From Epiperipatus broadwayi (taxonomy: Eukaryota; Onychophora; Udeonychophora; Euonychophora; Peripatidae): a stretch of 64,000 nucleotides of DNA. The position numbers and the translations under genes are program-made. This document shows, one piece after another, positions 12,141 through 22,530 of this stretch. The DNA lies in contig JAQFVV010012670.1 in the NCBI GenBank assembly GCA_028023455.1, forward strand, positions 932,001 through 996,000, in the 5' to 3' direction. The notes under the pieces were generated by a model. That model was not told where the DNA came from. It was given only the letters and a program-made list of their open reading frames with translations, and did not search any database. Numbering within the stretch: position 1 is the stretch's first letter; each line of letters begins with the position of its first letter.

Positions 12141-13317
12141 ATTCTTTATCTGCTCATATTGAAAAAGGCAAACTGGGCAATATTTATTGATTTAATTACA
12201 GTTTTTGATTTTATTCACAAAAAATGGTTTTCTTCTTGAAAATTCATTAATTTACTTGATAAAATGCTTTCCATTAAAAAAATCCAAGTGGCATTGAATG
12301 ATAATTATAGTTGATACAAAATTTTACAGAAGGTTTGATTCTGCCATTTTGTTTAATATATTCATTGGTAATCTTCTCAAAACAATATACTTTTTAACTA
12401 TTGTGATTGTTTTGACTTTTCAAAAAAGATGATTTCCTGAAATAGGAAAGTCATTCAATAAGAATATGAAAAGATTGGGAATCTTTTTTAAAGCCTGAAG
12501 TCTTATTCCTAATCCAATGAAATATTTAAATGTTTATTTAAACAACAAAACAATCTCATAATCTAAACATAACCTTATTGCAATAGTAGGTTGAAAAACA
12601 ATTCTGTCCAATGTTATTTAAGAATATTCTTAGATGTGGATCATGGATTAACTTATTTTTCTCATTTAACTGAAGGTAAATCAAAATAAATTTTTGGGAA
12701 TGATCTTTTTGGAAAGCTACCTGGCAATACACGTGCTTGTAATGCAAATATTTTACAGACAGCTAGCACCAGTACATTCTGCTGCTAAATATTGTGTCCT
12801 GTTTAAAAAAATTCCCACACTAAACTACTGGAGACTCAATTAAACATTACCATAAAAAATATTACTGGTACATTCATGATTAGTCCTTTGCAGTAACTTC
12901 TTATTCTTTTACACATCCCTACACCAGATATCAGAAGAAAAGTTACTTTACAGAAAATGTATATAATAAACTGTGAAACAGATTAGACTTCTAGTAATTC
13001 AAGATATAGTTTCACTATATAAGAAGACTTGTCTCAAATCAATAACCCTTTTTTAGATATTTAATTAAGAATTTACAATAAATGAATTAATGATGTAAAG
13101 AAATCAAATTCTTATGAATCTTCAAACAAATTTCTTTTTTCTGATCCAACAATAAAGCCAGATGGATTTGATCTTTTTGGTTCAGGATAACCTATGATCA
13201 TTGACTAATCAGCTTCAACATGACATCTATCAACCTTTAATCTAAAACTGTAAGTCTTATAATATTATCAAAATCACACTTTTCTTTATTTTTGCCGTAA
13301 TATCCTATAAATACAAT

Positions 13318-13612
13318 TTATCCAAACCGCTTCAAACACTTTTTAGAAAAACTCTTTATTTGTACATATATATATACACCTACATTTCGATTGACCTGCA
13401 GTCTTCTTCAGAGCAAGTTTATTTTGATCTTCTATTTATTTTTTATTTATTTTTGATCTTCTATTTATTTTTTATTTAGAAGATGAAAATAAACTTGCTC
13501 TGAAGAAGATTGCAGGTCAGTCGAAATGTAGGTGTGTATATATGTACAAATAAAGAGTTTTGCTAAAAAGTGCTTGAAGCGGTTTGGATAAATTGTATAA
13601 GTCTTATAGTTA
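13318..13612. repeat. Family D foldback with hammerhead-like cores
   Basis: Two arms of about 115 bp, mirrored around 13.46 kb, run from the flanking CCAAACCGCTTCAA and its complement inwards to TAAACTTGCTCTGAAGAAG. Both arms contain CTGAAGA, a five-bp hairpin (GACTG/CAATC on the left arm, GATTG/CAGTC at 13508-13522 on the right), then GAAA. The hairpin is preserved in both arms with different wobble or mismatch positions. A matching stem I and cleavage triplet were not found, so I call it hammerhead-like only. No coding capacity. Confidence 0.6.
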
Positions 13613-14465
13613 ATGACTGTCAAATCTAGTGATGGAATTGAAGGACTTAATCGAGCCACAGATGAACATACCTTCCTAATTAAAATCCCTGCTGGTTCCT
13701 TTATGATATTTTTTTAATAGTTAAGCTGATAAAAAAAATCTATACAGTCAATGATAAATAAATGTTAAAAAAATAGAGATCTTTATCCACCAGTGATGGG
13801 AGAAGGGTAATCATAACTTTTACTTTATATTGTTATCAGTTTGAAAATGTAAACCAATTTAAATATATTGGTAGCTTTTTAAGTGAAATGTGAATTTAGA
13901 TATCGAGTTATAGCACATACTATAATGTGTAACTACTAAATGTAACAAGTTAAAAGAGTATTTTATCATAATGAAATAACAACTAAATTAACTGTACATA
14001 TATAAGATATTTTACCTAATTTATTTTATGGAAGTGTGATTTGGATATTTTATCAGCATAATGCAAAAACATTGAAAGGGGCTGTAAAATTTGGAAAATA
14101 AAATGGCAAAATCCTAAGACCAATCAATATATTCTTCAACTTGCTGGATGTGAATTAGAGGATTTATTATTGTAAATTTACCTTTTCTTTATATTGGATG
14201 TATGAAATGAATGAATAATACAAAACTATCTAAGAAAGTGCTTTACTGCAAATTTGAGCATGTTTCTATTAGGAAAATATGGCTAAGTATAAAATACAAT
14301 TATTCAGTGTTGACAAATTTTTAGGATGAAATGTTGTCTGCAAAAGAAATTAAAAGACAGAAATCACAAAATATCAAATAAACAGAATAATGGACTAGCA
14401 TGCTTTATATGTGGGTATATTTTTAGTTCAAAAATTGGTTTGTACATTCAGCACACCCAATTTTA

Positions 14466-14798
14466 AAACAGGCAAAAACTCACTATATGTATTGCCACAC
14501 AGCAAGCTAGAGTAATCAAGGGATGCCAGAAGGCTTGTGCATAAAATCCCCATCTAGTGCCTACTCATCCAATATCTTCAGACTAGTTTCTGACTCCTCA
14601 CTGACGAAGGCTGCAAGCCAGAATCTAGTCTGGGGATATTGGGTGAGTAGGTACTAGATGATGATTTAATGCACAAGCCTTCTGGCATCCATTGATTACT
14701 CTAGCTTGCTACGTGGCAATACGTATAGTGAGTTTTTGTCTGTTTTAATAACAGTTATAAACAAGCATAAGAAGTGGTGATCATGTGATGTTTATTCT
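14466..14798 (+). mobile_element. Family C element, inverted pair, 12-bp target duplication
   Basis: CACCCAATTTTA at 14454-14465 is repeated exactly at 14799-14810. The inverted arms share GATGCCAGAAGGCTTGTGC and its complement. The 3' tail ends GTGATCATGTGATGTTTA, as in the other family C copies at 17.2, 25.4 and 60.5 kb. A hammerhead motif sits at the centre. It is inserted just after the finger-like segment of the LINE remnant. A 12-bp duplication fits target-primed reverse transcription. Confidence 0.75.
14595..14636 (+). ncRNA. Hammerhead motif, family C (one core base changed)
   Basis: Stem I TCCTCA (14595-14600) pairs with TGGGGA (14631-14636). The core CTGACGA at 14601-14607 is followed by a hairpin GGCT/AGCC. 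The expected GAAAC reads GAATC, so the 15.1 base is lost. The TAGTC cleavage segment is present. Probably inactive. Confidence 0.6.
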
Positions 14799-14880
14799 CA
14801 CCCAATTTTAATAAATTACTATTTTCTTTGTTTTGTTTTTCTTCTTAGAGTTGGAATGACCATATTCAGTTGCAGTTGAC

Positions 14881-17146
14881 TGCTGATGATTAGATGTTTA
14901 CATAAATTATACTTTTATGTAAAATTATGGTATATACACACAAATATTAGTGCTTAAATTATTTGATGCATCATATTTTATAAGATTGGTAAATGGGTTT
15001 CTACAGTTTATCCATATGATGTAACAATTTTTTAATAATGGTCATGATATAAGTATCATAAGACTTAATATAAATATCACATCATTCAAAATTAAACATA
15101 ATAATTTTACAACATTTAAATGGTAGGAAGTTAAATGACCATTCTGAAAATATTTAAAAATCTTTCAATAGCAAATAAACTTTTTTTTTAATTGAAACTA
15201 GGTATACTAAAAGAAAATTTTAAAAACTTGTATCTCATTTATTTTGATAAAATTAACAAACACAGATACGGGAAAAGATGTAAAGTGAATGTTTTAAGCA
15301 GTTCTTTTTATTTAATATTGTATTTATTTAGTAGAGATGAAAATTGATAAAAATAGAATTAATATTGGGGTAGAAAAAAATCTTTGTATTCGCTGGAAGT
15401 ATAAGGGAATAAAATTTTATACATTTACATACAAAGATCTGACATCAAGATAAACTATAAAATGGCGATAAAACCTTTTAATGTCCATCCCTAATTGCAC
15501 ACTTCTATTTCACACAAGCTGGCTGGCTTTGAATGTTTCTTTTATAAAAAGCACATCTTATGCAAGTATGAAGCAGTTCGAAAGAGTAACATTGTGAAAT
15601 GTTCATAAAAGACGTTGTCAATATGGGCTATAAGCATAATATTTTATTTAGAGCTCTTAAGAAATTTTATTCTGCATTAAATATCCATCATCCAGAGAAT
15701 GATAACATGAGTAAGTAAATATGTTTTCCTTCGTACATGGTTTATCATAAATGTCAATGAATATATATATGCTGACACATTTTATGCCCACTTTAAAACC
15801 CTTCCATATTTGAATAAGTTCTTGAAAAATGTGGACACATTCTGTTTGGACAGGCCCTCCAAATTGTTTATAAAATCTGCTGTAATGAGCCTAATTTCAA
15901 GGCAATTGATAAGGGGAATCATGTGCTAACAGCTATACTAGGCTGGTGCAGCATCTATATATGTGTATTCTCATGCAAAGAAAGATCTCAGTGTGAAGTC
16001 AGTGTTTCTGGAGCATAAATTCCCAGAATATTAAAATAGTGTGTGCAGAGTGCAATGATTGAAAAAGAACATTTAAAGGATCATGGCTTATCACTAGTAA
16101 CACCTATGCAATAAATAAAAAAGAATCTTGTATAGTGTTATCATGGATATGGAATATGCAAATTACAAATTTGCATATTAACCACTGAGTATTAATGTTA
16201 TATTTTCTTCTAATAATAATAGTTTATCTGATAAGTTTGAGTGCTATGATTATGACCTCGCAAGTCAAAAACTTTGCTCAGTGAATTATTAGTTAAATTG
16301 TGAAATAAAATTTAATCTTTTCTTGGGAAGTGAATTATCATTTATTAAATACTCTAATTAACTGTTATTAGTTATGATTTTTACTTTGGGGTTTCCCTCT
16401 TAGATTCATCAGTCTGCAGAACAGCAGTCTCATTCCAGACTTTGCTACTAGAAGTCACCGCAATTGACAACTAAACACAGCAATTGGGCAGTCACAGATT
16501 TGATTCTTGGCACTTCACCTGTGTACATGGACTTATAAGCAGATGCAGAACATTGCCCATATGCACACAGACTTCCAAGGGTGGAGAACTGACCTCTGAA
16601 TGTGTGAACAGCCAGCTAGGACTCTTACAGGTAATATTGTACCTATGGCCCTATGTATATATATATAATGTATATATATGTAATTTGTAACAGTTAGATA
16701 TTGCTAATACTATTTATTATTAAATTGCATCTAATCTCAACCTAATAGAGTGGTGTCATTACTGGGGATTTATTGTTGTTAAATAAGTCTGGAACAGTGA
16801 AGTTCGCAAACAAGGTGTCCAACAGAAGTCTGGACACAGCAATTGGCTAATCACATGAAGTGAATTAATACCACTTATAGAATTACATAGCTAAAGTAAA
16901 GAAGAAAAATTTGATAGAGTTAAATGTATTAAAAATAATTTAAGGGAGAAGATACATATTTGATTATTCTAAAGATGATTTAGATGCTTTTTTTAAAATT
17001 ATACATCCAAGTTTGCTTTATAAACTTTTAATTTTAAATTATATTATAATTTCTTTACACTTCTTGTTCTTTTATGCAATGATATATATATATATATATC
17101 CATATAATAGCATTTATACAACTTTATTAATCACTTTTTACAATTC
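14881..17146. other. Non-coding stretch, slightly more G+C-rich near 16.4-16.65 kb
   Basis: No gene is recognised. The 16400-16650 part has lower A+T and a weak B-box-like string (AGATTTGATTCTTGG near 16495), so it may be an old SINE. The 68-codon open frame at 16484-16690 has no known motif. Confidence 0.35.
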
Positions 17147-18035
17147 AATCAAATAAAAATAATTTAGAAATAAAAATTTATTTCACTAAACATCACATGA
17201 TCACTGTTTTTTATGCTTGCTCATAACTGTTATTAAAACAGGCAAAACTCTCCATACAGTAGTGCCACTCAGTGCAAGCGAGAGTAATCAATGGATGCCA
17301 AAAGGCTTGTGCATAAAATCCCTATCTAAGGCCACAAGCCAGAAACTAGTCTAGGATATTAGATAAGTAGGCACTAGATAGGGATTTTATGCACAAGCCT
17401 TCTGGCATCCATTGATTACTATGGCTTGCATTGAGTGGCATAACTGTAGGGAGAGTTTTTCCTGCTTTAAAAATTTATTCCTTGATATTTTCTTATCTAG
17501 AACTATATTGTATATAATGTGTTATATAATTATATATGTTTATGTATGTATAAATATATACTAATCCATCCGTAAATCATATCCTTAAATTTCTAAAGAT
17601 TCTTTCAGATTACATAAACCAATATGTTAACCTTCAATATGGAAAAATCCTAGGCCTGACACATTTATACAGACAGTATTATAACATAACTTTTTAAAGG
17701 CAAATCTAACCTATTTGTCACCACTGCAATACCTCAGATGAAAACCAGTTTATTTATTTGTAAACTTTCTCTTACCTTTATGACTTTGTGAGTCACATAC
17801 CAACCTGTGCTATGATATTTGTATTCTTAACAATTGCTCCAATCATATGTGGACAAAGGAAATCATGTGATTTATATTGATTTGTTGAATGAAATCCTTT
17901 GAAAGCTAAATATGTACTAATTATATGGTCATATATATTTGAATATTATAACCGATGAAGACTGGTGAACAGTTGAAACTATAAGAAAATATCAAGGAAT
18001 AAATTTTTATTTTTTATTTGATTGTATTGTAAAAA
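17147..18035. mobile_element. Foldback element (family D-like) split by a family C insertion
   Basis: The left end CAATTCAATCAAATAAAAAT (17147-17166) is mirrored by ATTTGATTGTATTG near 18017-18030. The inner arm segment (AAATTTATTCCTTGATATT) at 17471-17490 is mirrored at 17983-18005. The family C copy at 17185-17468 lies within the left arm. The right part contains a hammerhead-like core: CCGATGA (17952-17958, one base off CTGATGA), a GACTG/CAGTT hairpin, then GAAAC. No protein coding is seen in the central 450 bp. Confidence 0.5.
17185..17468 (-). mobile_element. Family C copy, minus orientation, ~11-bp target duplication
   Basis: AAAAATTTATT at 17172-17182 recurs at 17469-17479. The tail motif TAAACATCACATGATCAC lies at the left, so the element reads minus. 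The inverted arms match the other family C copies (GGATGCCAAAAGGCTTGTGC). In the centre the hammerhead has lost CTGATGA by deletion; only GGCCACAAGCC, AGAAAC and TAGTC remain. Confidence 0.65.
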
Positions 18036-18474
18036 ATAATTAATGAAGATATGTAAGTTGTAAAATATAATACACAATATTTTAAGTATTTAAACTTTAG
18101 TTTTTAAAAATATTACTAACATAGTTACAGTAATTATTTTTCATTATATGTTTATGAATTTTTTTGTGTTTAATTAAAATAACAACAAAAATTTAACTAT
18201 TTTTTTCTTTCACTTCCTTGCTGTAAAATACATTTTAGATTATTTGATATTTTTTTCCTTCACTTATTTCAAGCACTATAATATTTAACACTTATTTTTT
18301 TTCCCACTGTCTATCTTTTTGCCATTAAAAAATTATGACTGAAAGTTTTTAGCTTCTCTAGCAAAAAACTGTGAATTAAATAGAGTGGTTATCAAAATTT
18401 ATAAAACAAAATATTTATGTCAATAAATCTTATTAATTTATCAATATTTATTGAACTATATTTTTAGAAGAAAT
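18036..18474. other. A+T-rich stretch, nothing recognised
   Basis: Poly-A and poly-T rich sequence with no open frame, repeat or RNA signal that I can identify. Confidence 0.4.
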
Positions 18475-18690
18475 TGAACTCACACTTTCAAGCTTTCCAC
18501 CATTACATCTTATACAACTGGTAGATATACATGACTACAGACATGTGAAAAAGATAAATAATCACCAATATATGTATATTGTGCTTTTTCACATGTATGT
18601 GGTCATGTGCATCAATTGTATAAGATGAAGTGGATAGCTGTGAGGAGCTTGAAAGTCTGAATTCAAGTCCTTCTAAAAAAATTAAGTTTA
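18475..18690. repeat. Family A deletion derivative lacking the ribozyme
   Basis: Both family A ends are present (TTGAACTCACACTTTCAAG and its mirror GAAAGTCTGAATTCAAG). The centre jumps from AAATAATCACCAATATATGT straight to the mirrored arm. The whole CTGATGA to GAAA segment is missing, leaving a near-perfect short palindrome. The 76-codon minus-strand frame here is a translation of the repeat. Confidence 0.65.
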
Positions 18691-19232
18691 GTATAGATAA
18701 TATACATGCATTTAAATATGAACTACATTTCATTTTTTAATATTTATTTTTAAAGTTGTATTGCTAATTTAATTTACACTCTTTGTTTGAATATGTCTGA
18801 ATTTCAATATACAACATCGTTTGCAGCATAAGTCTCAAGAGATTATCTTTTTGAGTTTTTTCTGTTTGAAGTTCAGACTTTATATTTATTCACAGAGGGT
18901 TTGGAAAGCGTTTAGTTACACCATTTTAATTATAGGAAGTAAAAAAAATTGTTGTGGTAGTATTATTGTAAGGAAGCTTTATAACTAAGTCGTACATAGG
19001 ATTAGTTGGTTTTTAGTAATTTTGATATTAAAGAATTTTTTTAATTCGAAAAAGAAAGTGATTTATTTGAGAAAGAAGATAATGTTTTGATGCCTAAGGT
19101 TAGAAAACACATGTTTATTGATCATCATTGAAAGAAAGTAAAGTTTATCTTCTTTTGAATGAAAAGTTTTGAAGAGTAGGAGAGGAAGCATAAAGTTAAA
19201 TATACAGTAGGGGACTTGAAAAATATGGAAAA

Positions 19233-19390
19233 TGGTTTGCATTTGTATCCCACAATGCATATATAATAATCAAAAAGAAATTAGGCATGCTGTGGTAGAG
19301 TGTACCATATGTGATGAGGTTTATCATTTGACATGCTTAAATAAGACTAGGAAAGATTAACAGGTTTAGTGTTTTGTAGAAAGTGTGAAA
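19233..19390 (+). pseudogene. PHD-type zinc finger remnant of LINE ORF1
   Basis: The string ECTICDEVYHLTC (19297-19336) has the C-x2-C-x4-H-x2-C core of a PHD finger. FCRKC (about 19372-19386) supplies the last Cys pair in another frame, so a frameshift lies between. A possible first Cys cluster (VCICIPQC) is upstream near 19235. PHD fingers occur in ORF1 of CR1-like LINEs. Stops inside and before it make this a remnant. Confidence 0.6.
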
Positions 19391-19546
19391 ATGTGATGAA
19401 AAAGGTGTGAAAAAGTGGTTTATATGTGTAGATAGTTTAAAAAGAAAGTCAGGAAAAATAGAGCAAAATATAGTTGAGGAAGATAAGATATAGTATGTTT
19501 TTAGTGAAGTGACAAGAGATATGAATAAAAAAAAATAAGTAGTGCA

Positions 19547-19738
19547 ATGGAGATGGTTAGCCAAAGAATAAGTAAGATAGAGGAAGAGGTCAAGAATGTA
19601 GAAGCAAAATTAAAATCATTAGAGATGAAGTGCGAACAGATAAAGGAATTATTGAATAGAAATGGTAAGGAAGAAGTAGATAAGGAAGTCCAGAAGGTGA
19701 TAGAAAAGGTTATGGATGAAGCAGAGAAGGTAGACTAG
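19547..19738 (+). pseudogene. Coiled-coil segment of LINE ORF1
   Basis: A 63-codon open stretch beginning MEMVSQRISKIEEEVKNVEA shows a heptad pattern of I, V and L with many E and K residues, typical of LINE ORF1 trimerising coiled coils. It lies directly between the PHD remnant and the esterase remnant, which supports assignment to the same ORF1. It ends at a stop at 19736-19738, immediately before the esterase block, so it is likely a fragment of a once longer frame and not an independent gene. Confidence 0.55.
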
Positions 19739-19739
19739 T

Positions 19740-20635
19740 ATTAATAGAAGATTCAGTAATTAGAGAATGTGGAGGAATAATTGCAAGGGAAAATTAAAAC
19801 AGGTATAAAAGAATATGTTTGCCTGGAGCTAGAATTAGGGATGTTATAAATAAAGTAAAAAGCAAGGGAATATAGACGTGTATGTTATGGTAGGACTAAT
19901 AATTTGTCAGAGCAATCAGAGAGAATAATGGATGAATACATAGAATTGATTAGGAATTTGAGTAAGATTAAAGGAAGAGTAGGAATAGTTGGATTATTAC
20001 CAAGATTTGACAAGAGGTATATGTTAGATAGGGCATGTTATATAAATGAGAGAATGAAAAAATTGTGTAAGAGAAATGATGTTATATTTGTGGATGTGTG
20101 GAATTTTATTATTAGTAAGAAGGAGTTACATAATAAAGATGGAGTGCACTTAGAAAAACAAGAAAGTAAACTTTTAGGGAGTCTGATTCATAAAGAATAT
20201 GGTGTGGAAACTTATAATGGGGGTGGAGTTTTAAATTGCAGTGTTATCAGAAAGAAAAAGAATGGATGGGATGTAAGAAATAAACAAAGGTTAACTGATT
20301 TAGATATAAATGTGGTTATGGAGAGGGAATGGGTCTGTAAAATTAATGGTAAGCAAGTTATTTATAAATATAATGGAGAAGAAAGAGTCAAAAGAATTTA
20401 TAAAAGAGTAATTAGGAAAGAAGAAATTGTTAAAATTGGGTATTTGAATATGCAAGGTGGTAGGAGACCAGAAAAGTGGCTGGAATTAAACAAAGCAATT
20501 AAAAATGAAGAGCTTGAGGTATTAGCAGTAGTGGAAACACATCTAAGAGAAGAAGAACCTATTCTGGAAGACTTGGTATGGCAGGGTATAAATAGAAAAG
20601 AAAAAAAAAGGGATGGTGGTATAAGAGTTATGTAA
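19740..20635 (+). pseudogene. SGNH/GDSL esterase domain joined in frame to the start of an APE endonuclease
   Basis: Esterase blocks are in order: IEDSVIREC near 19745 (Ser block), LPGARIRDV near 19830, GRTNNLSEQ near 19890 (the GTNNL Asn block), GLLPRF, and DGVHLE near 20140 (catalytic Asp and His). The 5' part carries stops and frame changes. An open frame of 243 codons (19904-20635) starts inside the esterase and runs through a linker of about 100 residues into the endonuclease start: GYLNMQGG near 20440, then VVETHL with the catalytic Glu. In many CR1-like elements the esterase is in ORF1 and the endonuclease in ORF2. Here one frame spans both, which may be ancestral, or a readthrough produced by decay. 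Confidence 0.65.
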
Positions 20636-20637
20636 AA

Positions 20638-21655
20638 AAATATTTAAATACTGTTAAATGTCAAGAACATTTGTGGTTTGAGATAAAGTTAGGAAGACAA
20701 GAATGGATGGTGGCTATAGTGTATATAGCCACTGGAGATAGTCAAACTATAATGGAGTGGAACAGTAGCATATATGAATATCTAGTTAAGGATATACAGA
20801 GTTTCAAAAAAAAAGGGAAGAGAATAATGGTTATAGGGGATATGAATGGGCATATTGAAGAAATTGATGATATAGATATTAAGAATGGACAGCTTTTAAA
20901 GAATTTTTGTCAGAGTGAATTTGAGCATTGGAAATTTATCAAATATTTATGAAGGACAATACACATGGTCTAGAAATAATATATTTCACACAATAGATTA
21001 TGTATTAGTAGAGAAAGAGGGAATGAATAAAGTATGAAAAATTAAAGTGTTTGATAATAAAGAAAGAGTATGTAATAGTGATCATAATTTCTTTATAATA
21101 GAAATGGTTAGTAATGTGATGGAAAATAGTAATAAAAGTAGAAAGGATAATGAAAGATGTGGCTGGAGAATAAATGATAAGAATAAGGTAGAAAAATATA
21201 AAATAAAAATTGAAGTAATCATGAAAGTGTTGGATGGAGATGAATATAAGGACAGGTGTGCTGAAGTAAAAAAAGTGGCAAATGGGGTTTTAGGTGAGAA
21301 TATTCAGAAGAATAAAAGTAATAGAAAAGTGAGAGTTAGTAAAAATGTAAGAGAGAGGGAAAAGCATGCAGAAAATATAAGTGTGCTATTAAGAACAAAG
21401 AAAGTGAAAAAGATGTTAATGTTAAATGAGAAAAATATTCAAAAAAATAAGTTGATTAAAATAGATAATTATATATATAGAGAGAGAATGAAATTAAATA
21501 GTAAATTGTTGGAGGATATTAATAAAAGTGGAAGAAATGGGAGTAAACAATTTTGGAAATACATTGAAAGAAGGAATGTAGGGGATAGAAAAACAGTATT
21601 ACTAGATGATGAGGGAATAGAGTGTAGCTCTAGGAAAGAATTAGATCTTAAATAA
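20638..21655 (+). pseudogene. APE endonuclease C-terminal half and linker
   Basis: Two open segments (20671-20952 and 21047-21655) continue the endonuclease. GDMNGHI near 20836 is the conserved Asp/Asn block, YTWSRNN near 20959 and IDYVLV near 20996 are late APE blocks, and SDHNFF near 21080 is the catalytic Asp-His pair. A stop after the first segment and another at 21038 break the frame. The rest (about 21120-21655) is the K/E-rich linker between endonuclease and RT. The motifs leave little doubt about the family, but the protein is not intact. Confidence 0.65.
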
Positions 21656-21729
21656 GTATGTAATGGATATAGAAAAGATGTTAAATATAAAGGACAGAGT
21701 TATAACAAACATAAACATATAGTAATGGA

Positions 21730-22530
21730 AATATTAGGTTTATAGAAAATAAACTGAATGAGGCAGAGAAAAAACTGAAAAGTGGAAAGACAAGAGGTTT
21801 AGATGGATCATCGGCAGATATGGTAATGAATTTAGGATATAGAGCAAAATTAAACCTGTTATCATGTTTTAATAAGATGGCACAGAAGAGAAATTTCTGG
21901 ATACTTGGAATAATATGAGTAAGGCTACTATTTAAAGGAAAGGTTAAAATTGTAGACAGTTAAACAATTATTGGTCAATAGCAATAGTATTAGTGTTATA
22001 TAAAGTTTTTGTATATATAAGGTGGCTGGAAGGGTCGCAAAATGGTTGGAAGAAAATAATATAATGGGAGAAATGCATGAAGGTTTTCAATCAGATAGGC
22101 ATATGAGAGATAGTTTATTTGTGGTTACACAACTTATAGATACAAATAGAAATACAGGTAAAGAGTTATATATTGTTTTTATAGATATAGAGAAGGCATA
22201 TGATAGAGTAAATAGAAATAGATTATGGGTAAGTTCAGTGAATTTGCAAATGCATGGAGCTTTGTGGATCTTATTAAGAGATTGTATGAAAATAGTTATA
22301 CATATCAATTAGGGAATATAGAATCAGTTAAAGTTAAAAATGGGGTGGTACTAAAGCAAAAATACCCTATGTCACCTATTTTATTTTTGTTGTATTTGAA
22401 AGAAATGAAGAGAACAATAGAAAGACTAGAAAGAGGGGTAGAGATACCATTAATAAGTGGCAAGGGAGTATATACATTATTGGGTCTTATATTTGCTGAT
22501 AATGTCTTTTTATGCACAGAAAGAAGGTAG
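21730..22530 (+). pseudogene. LINE reverse transcriptase remnant
   Basis: GLDGSSADMVMN near 21800 corresponds to the start of the RT fingers. HEGFQSDRHMRDSLF (about 22075-22120) and IVFIDIEKAYDRVN (about 22170-22215, first catalytic Asp) are classic LINE RT blocks. KQKYPMSPILFLLYL follows, then IFADNVFL near 22490, where the active-site FADD/YADD reads FADN: one catalytic Asp is lost. The RT is split over two frames (22022-22312 and 22225-22530), so a frameshift lies near 22225. It is inactive as it stands. Confidence 0.7.

Larger units (their letters stand above)
12150..14880 (+). pseudogene. Decayed non-LTR retrotransposon (LINE) reverse transcriptase remnant
   Basis: Recognisable pieces in changing frames occur in the expected order. 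Near 12170 the string NWAIFIDLITVFDFIHKKW matches the RT block that carries the first catalytic Asp. Near 12350 ILFNIFIGNLL matches the block preceding the YADD region; the YADD itself is not readable. Near 13850 NQFKYIGSFLSE matches the RT thumb motif FKYLGS. Near 14395 LACFICGYIFSSKIGLYIQH is a C2H2-like finger known at LINE C-termini, and about 14845-14885 matches a LINE 3' end. Stops and frameshifts are frequent. Family D (13318-13612) and family C (14466-14798) are inserted into it. The same LINE type appears at 60.2-61.1 kb. It is old and inactive. Confidence 0.6.

Noticed and set aside
16484-16690. 68-codon frame in a less A+T-rich stretch
   Set aside because: No recognisable domain; may be an old SINE, not a gene.
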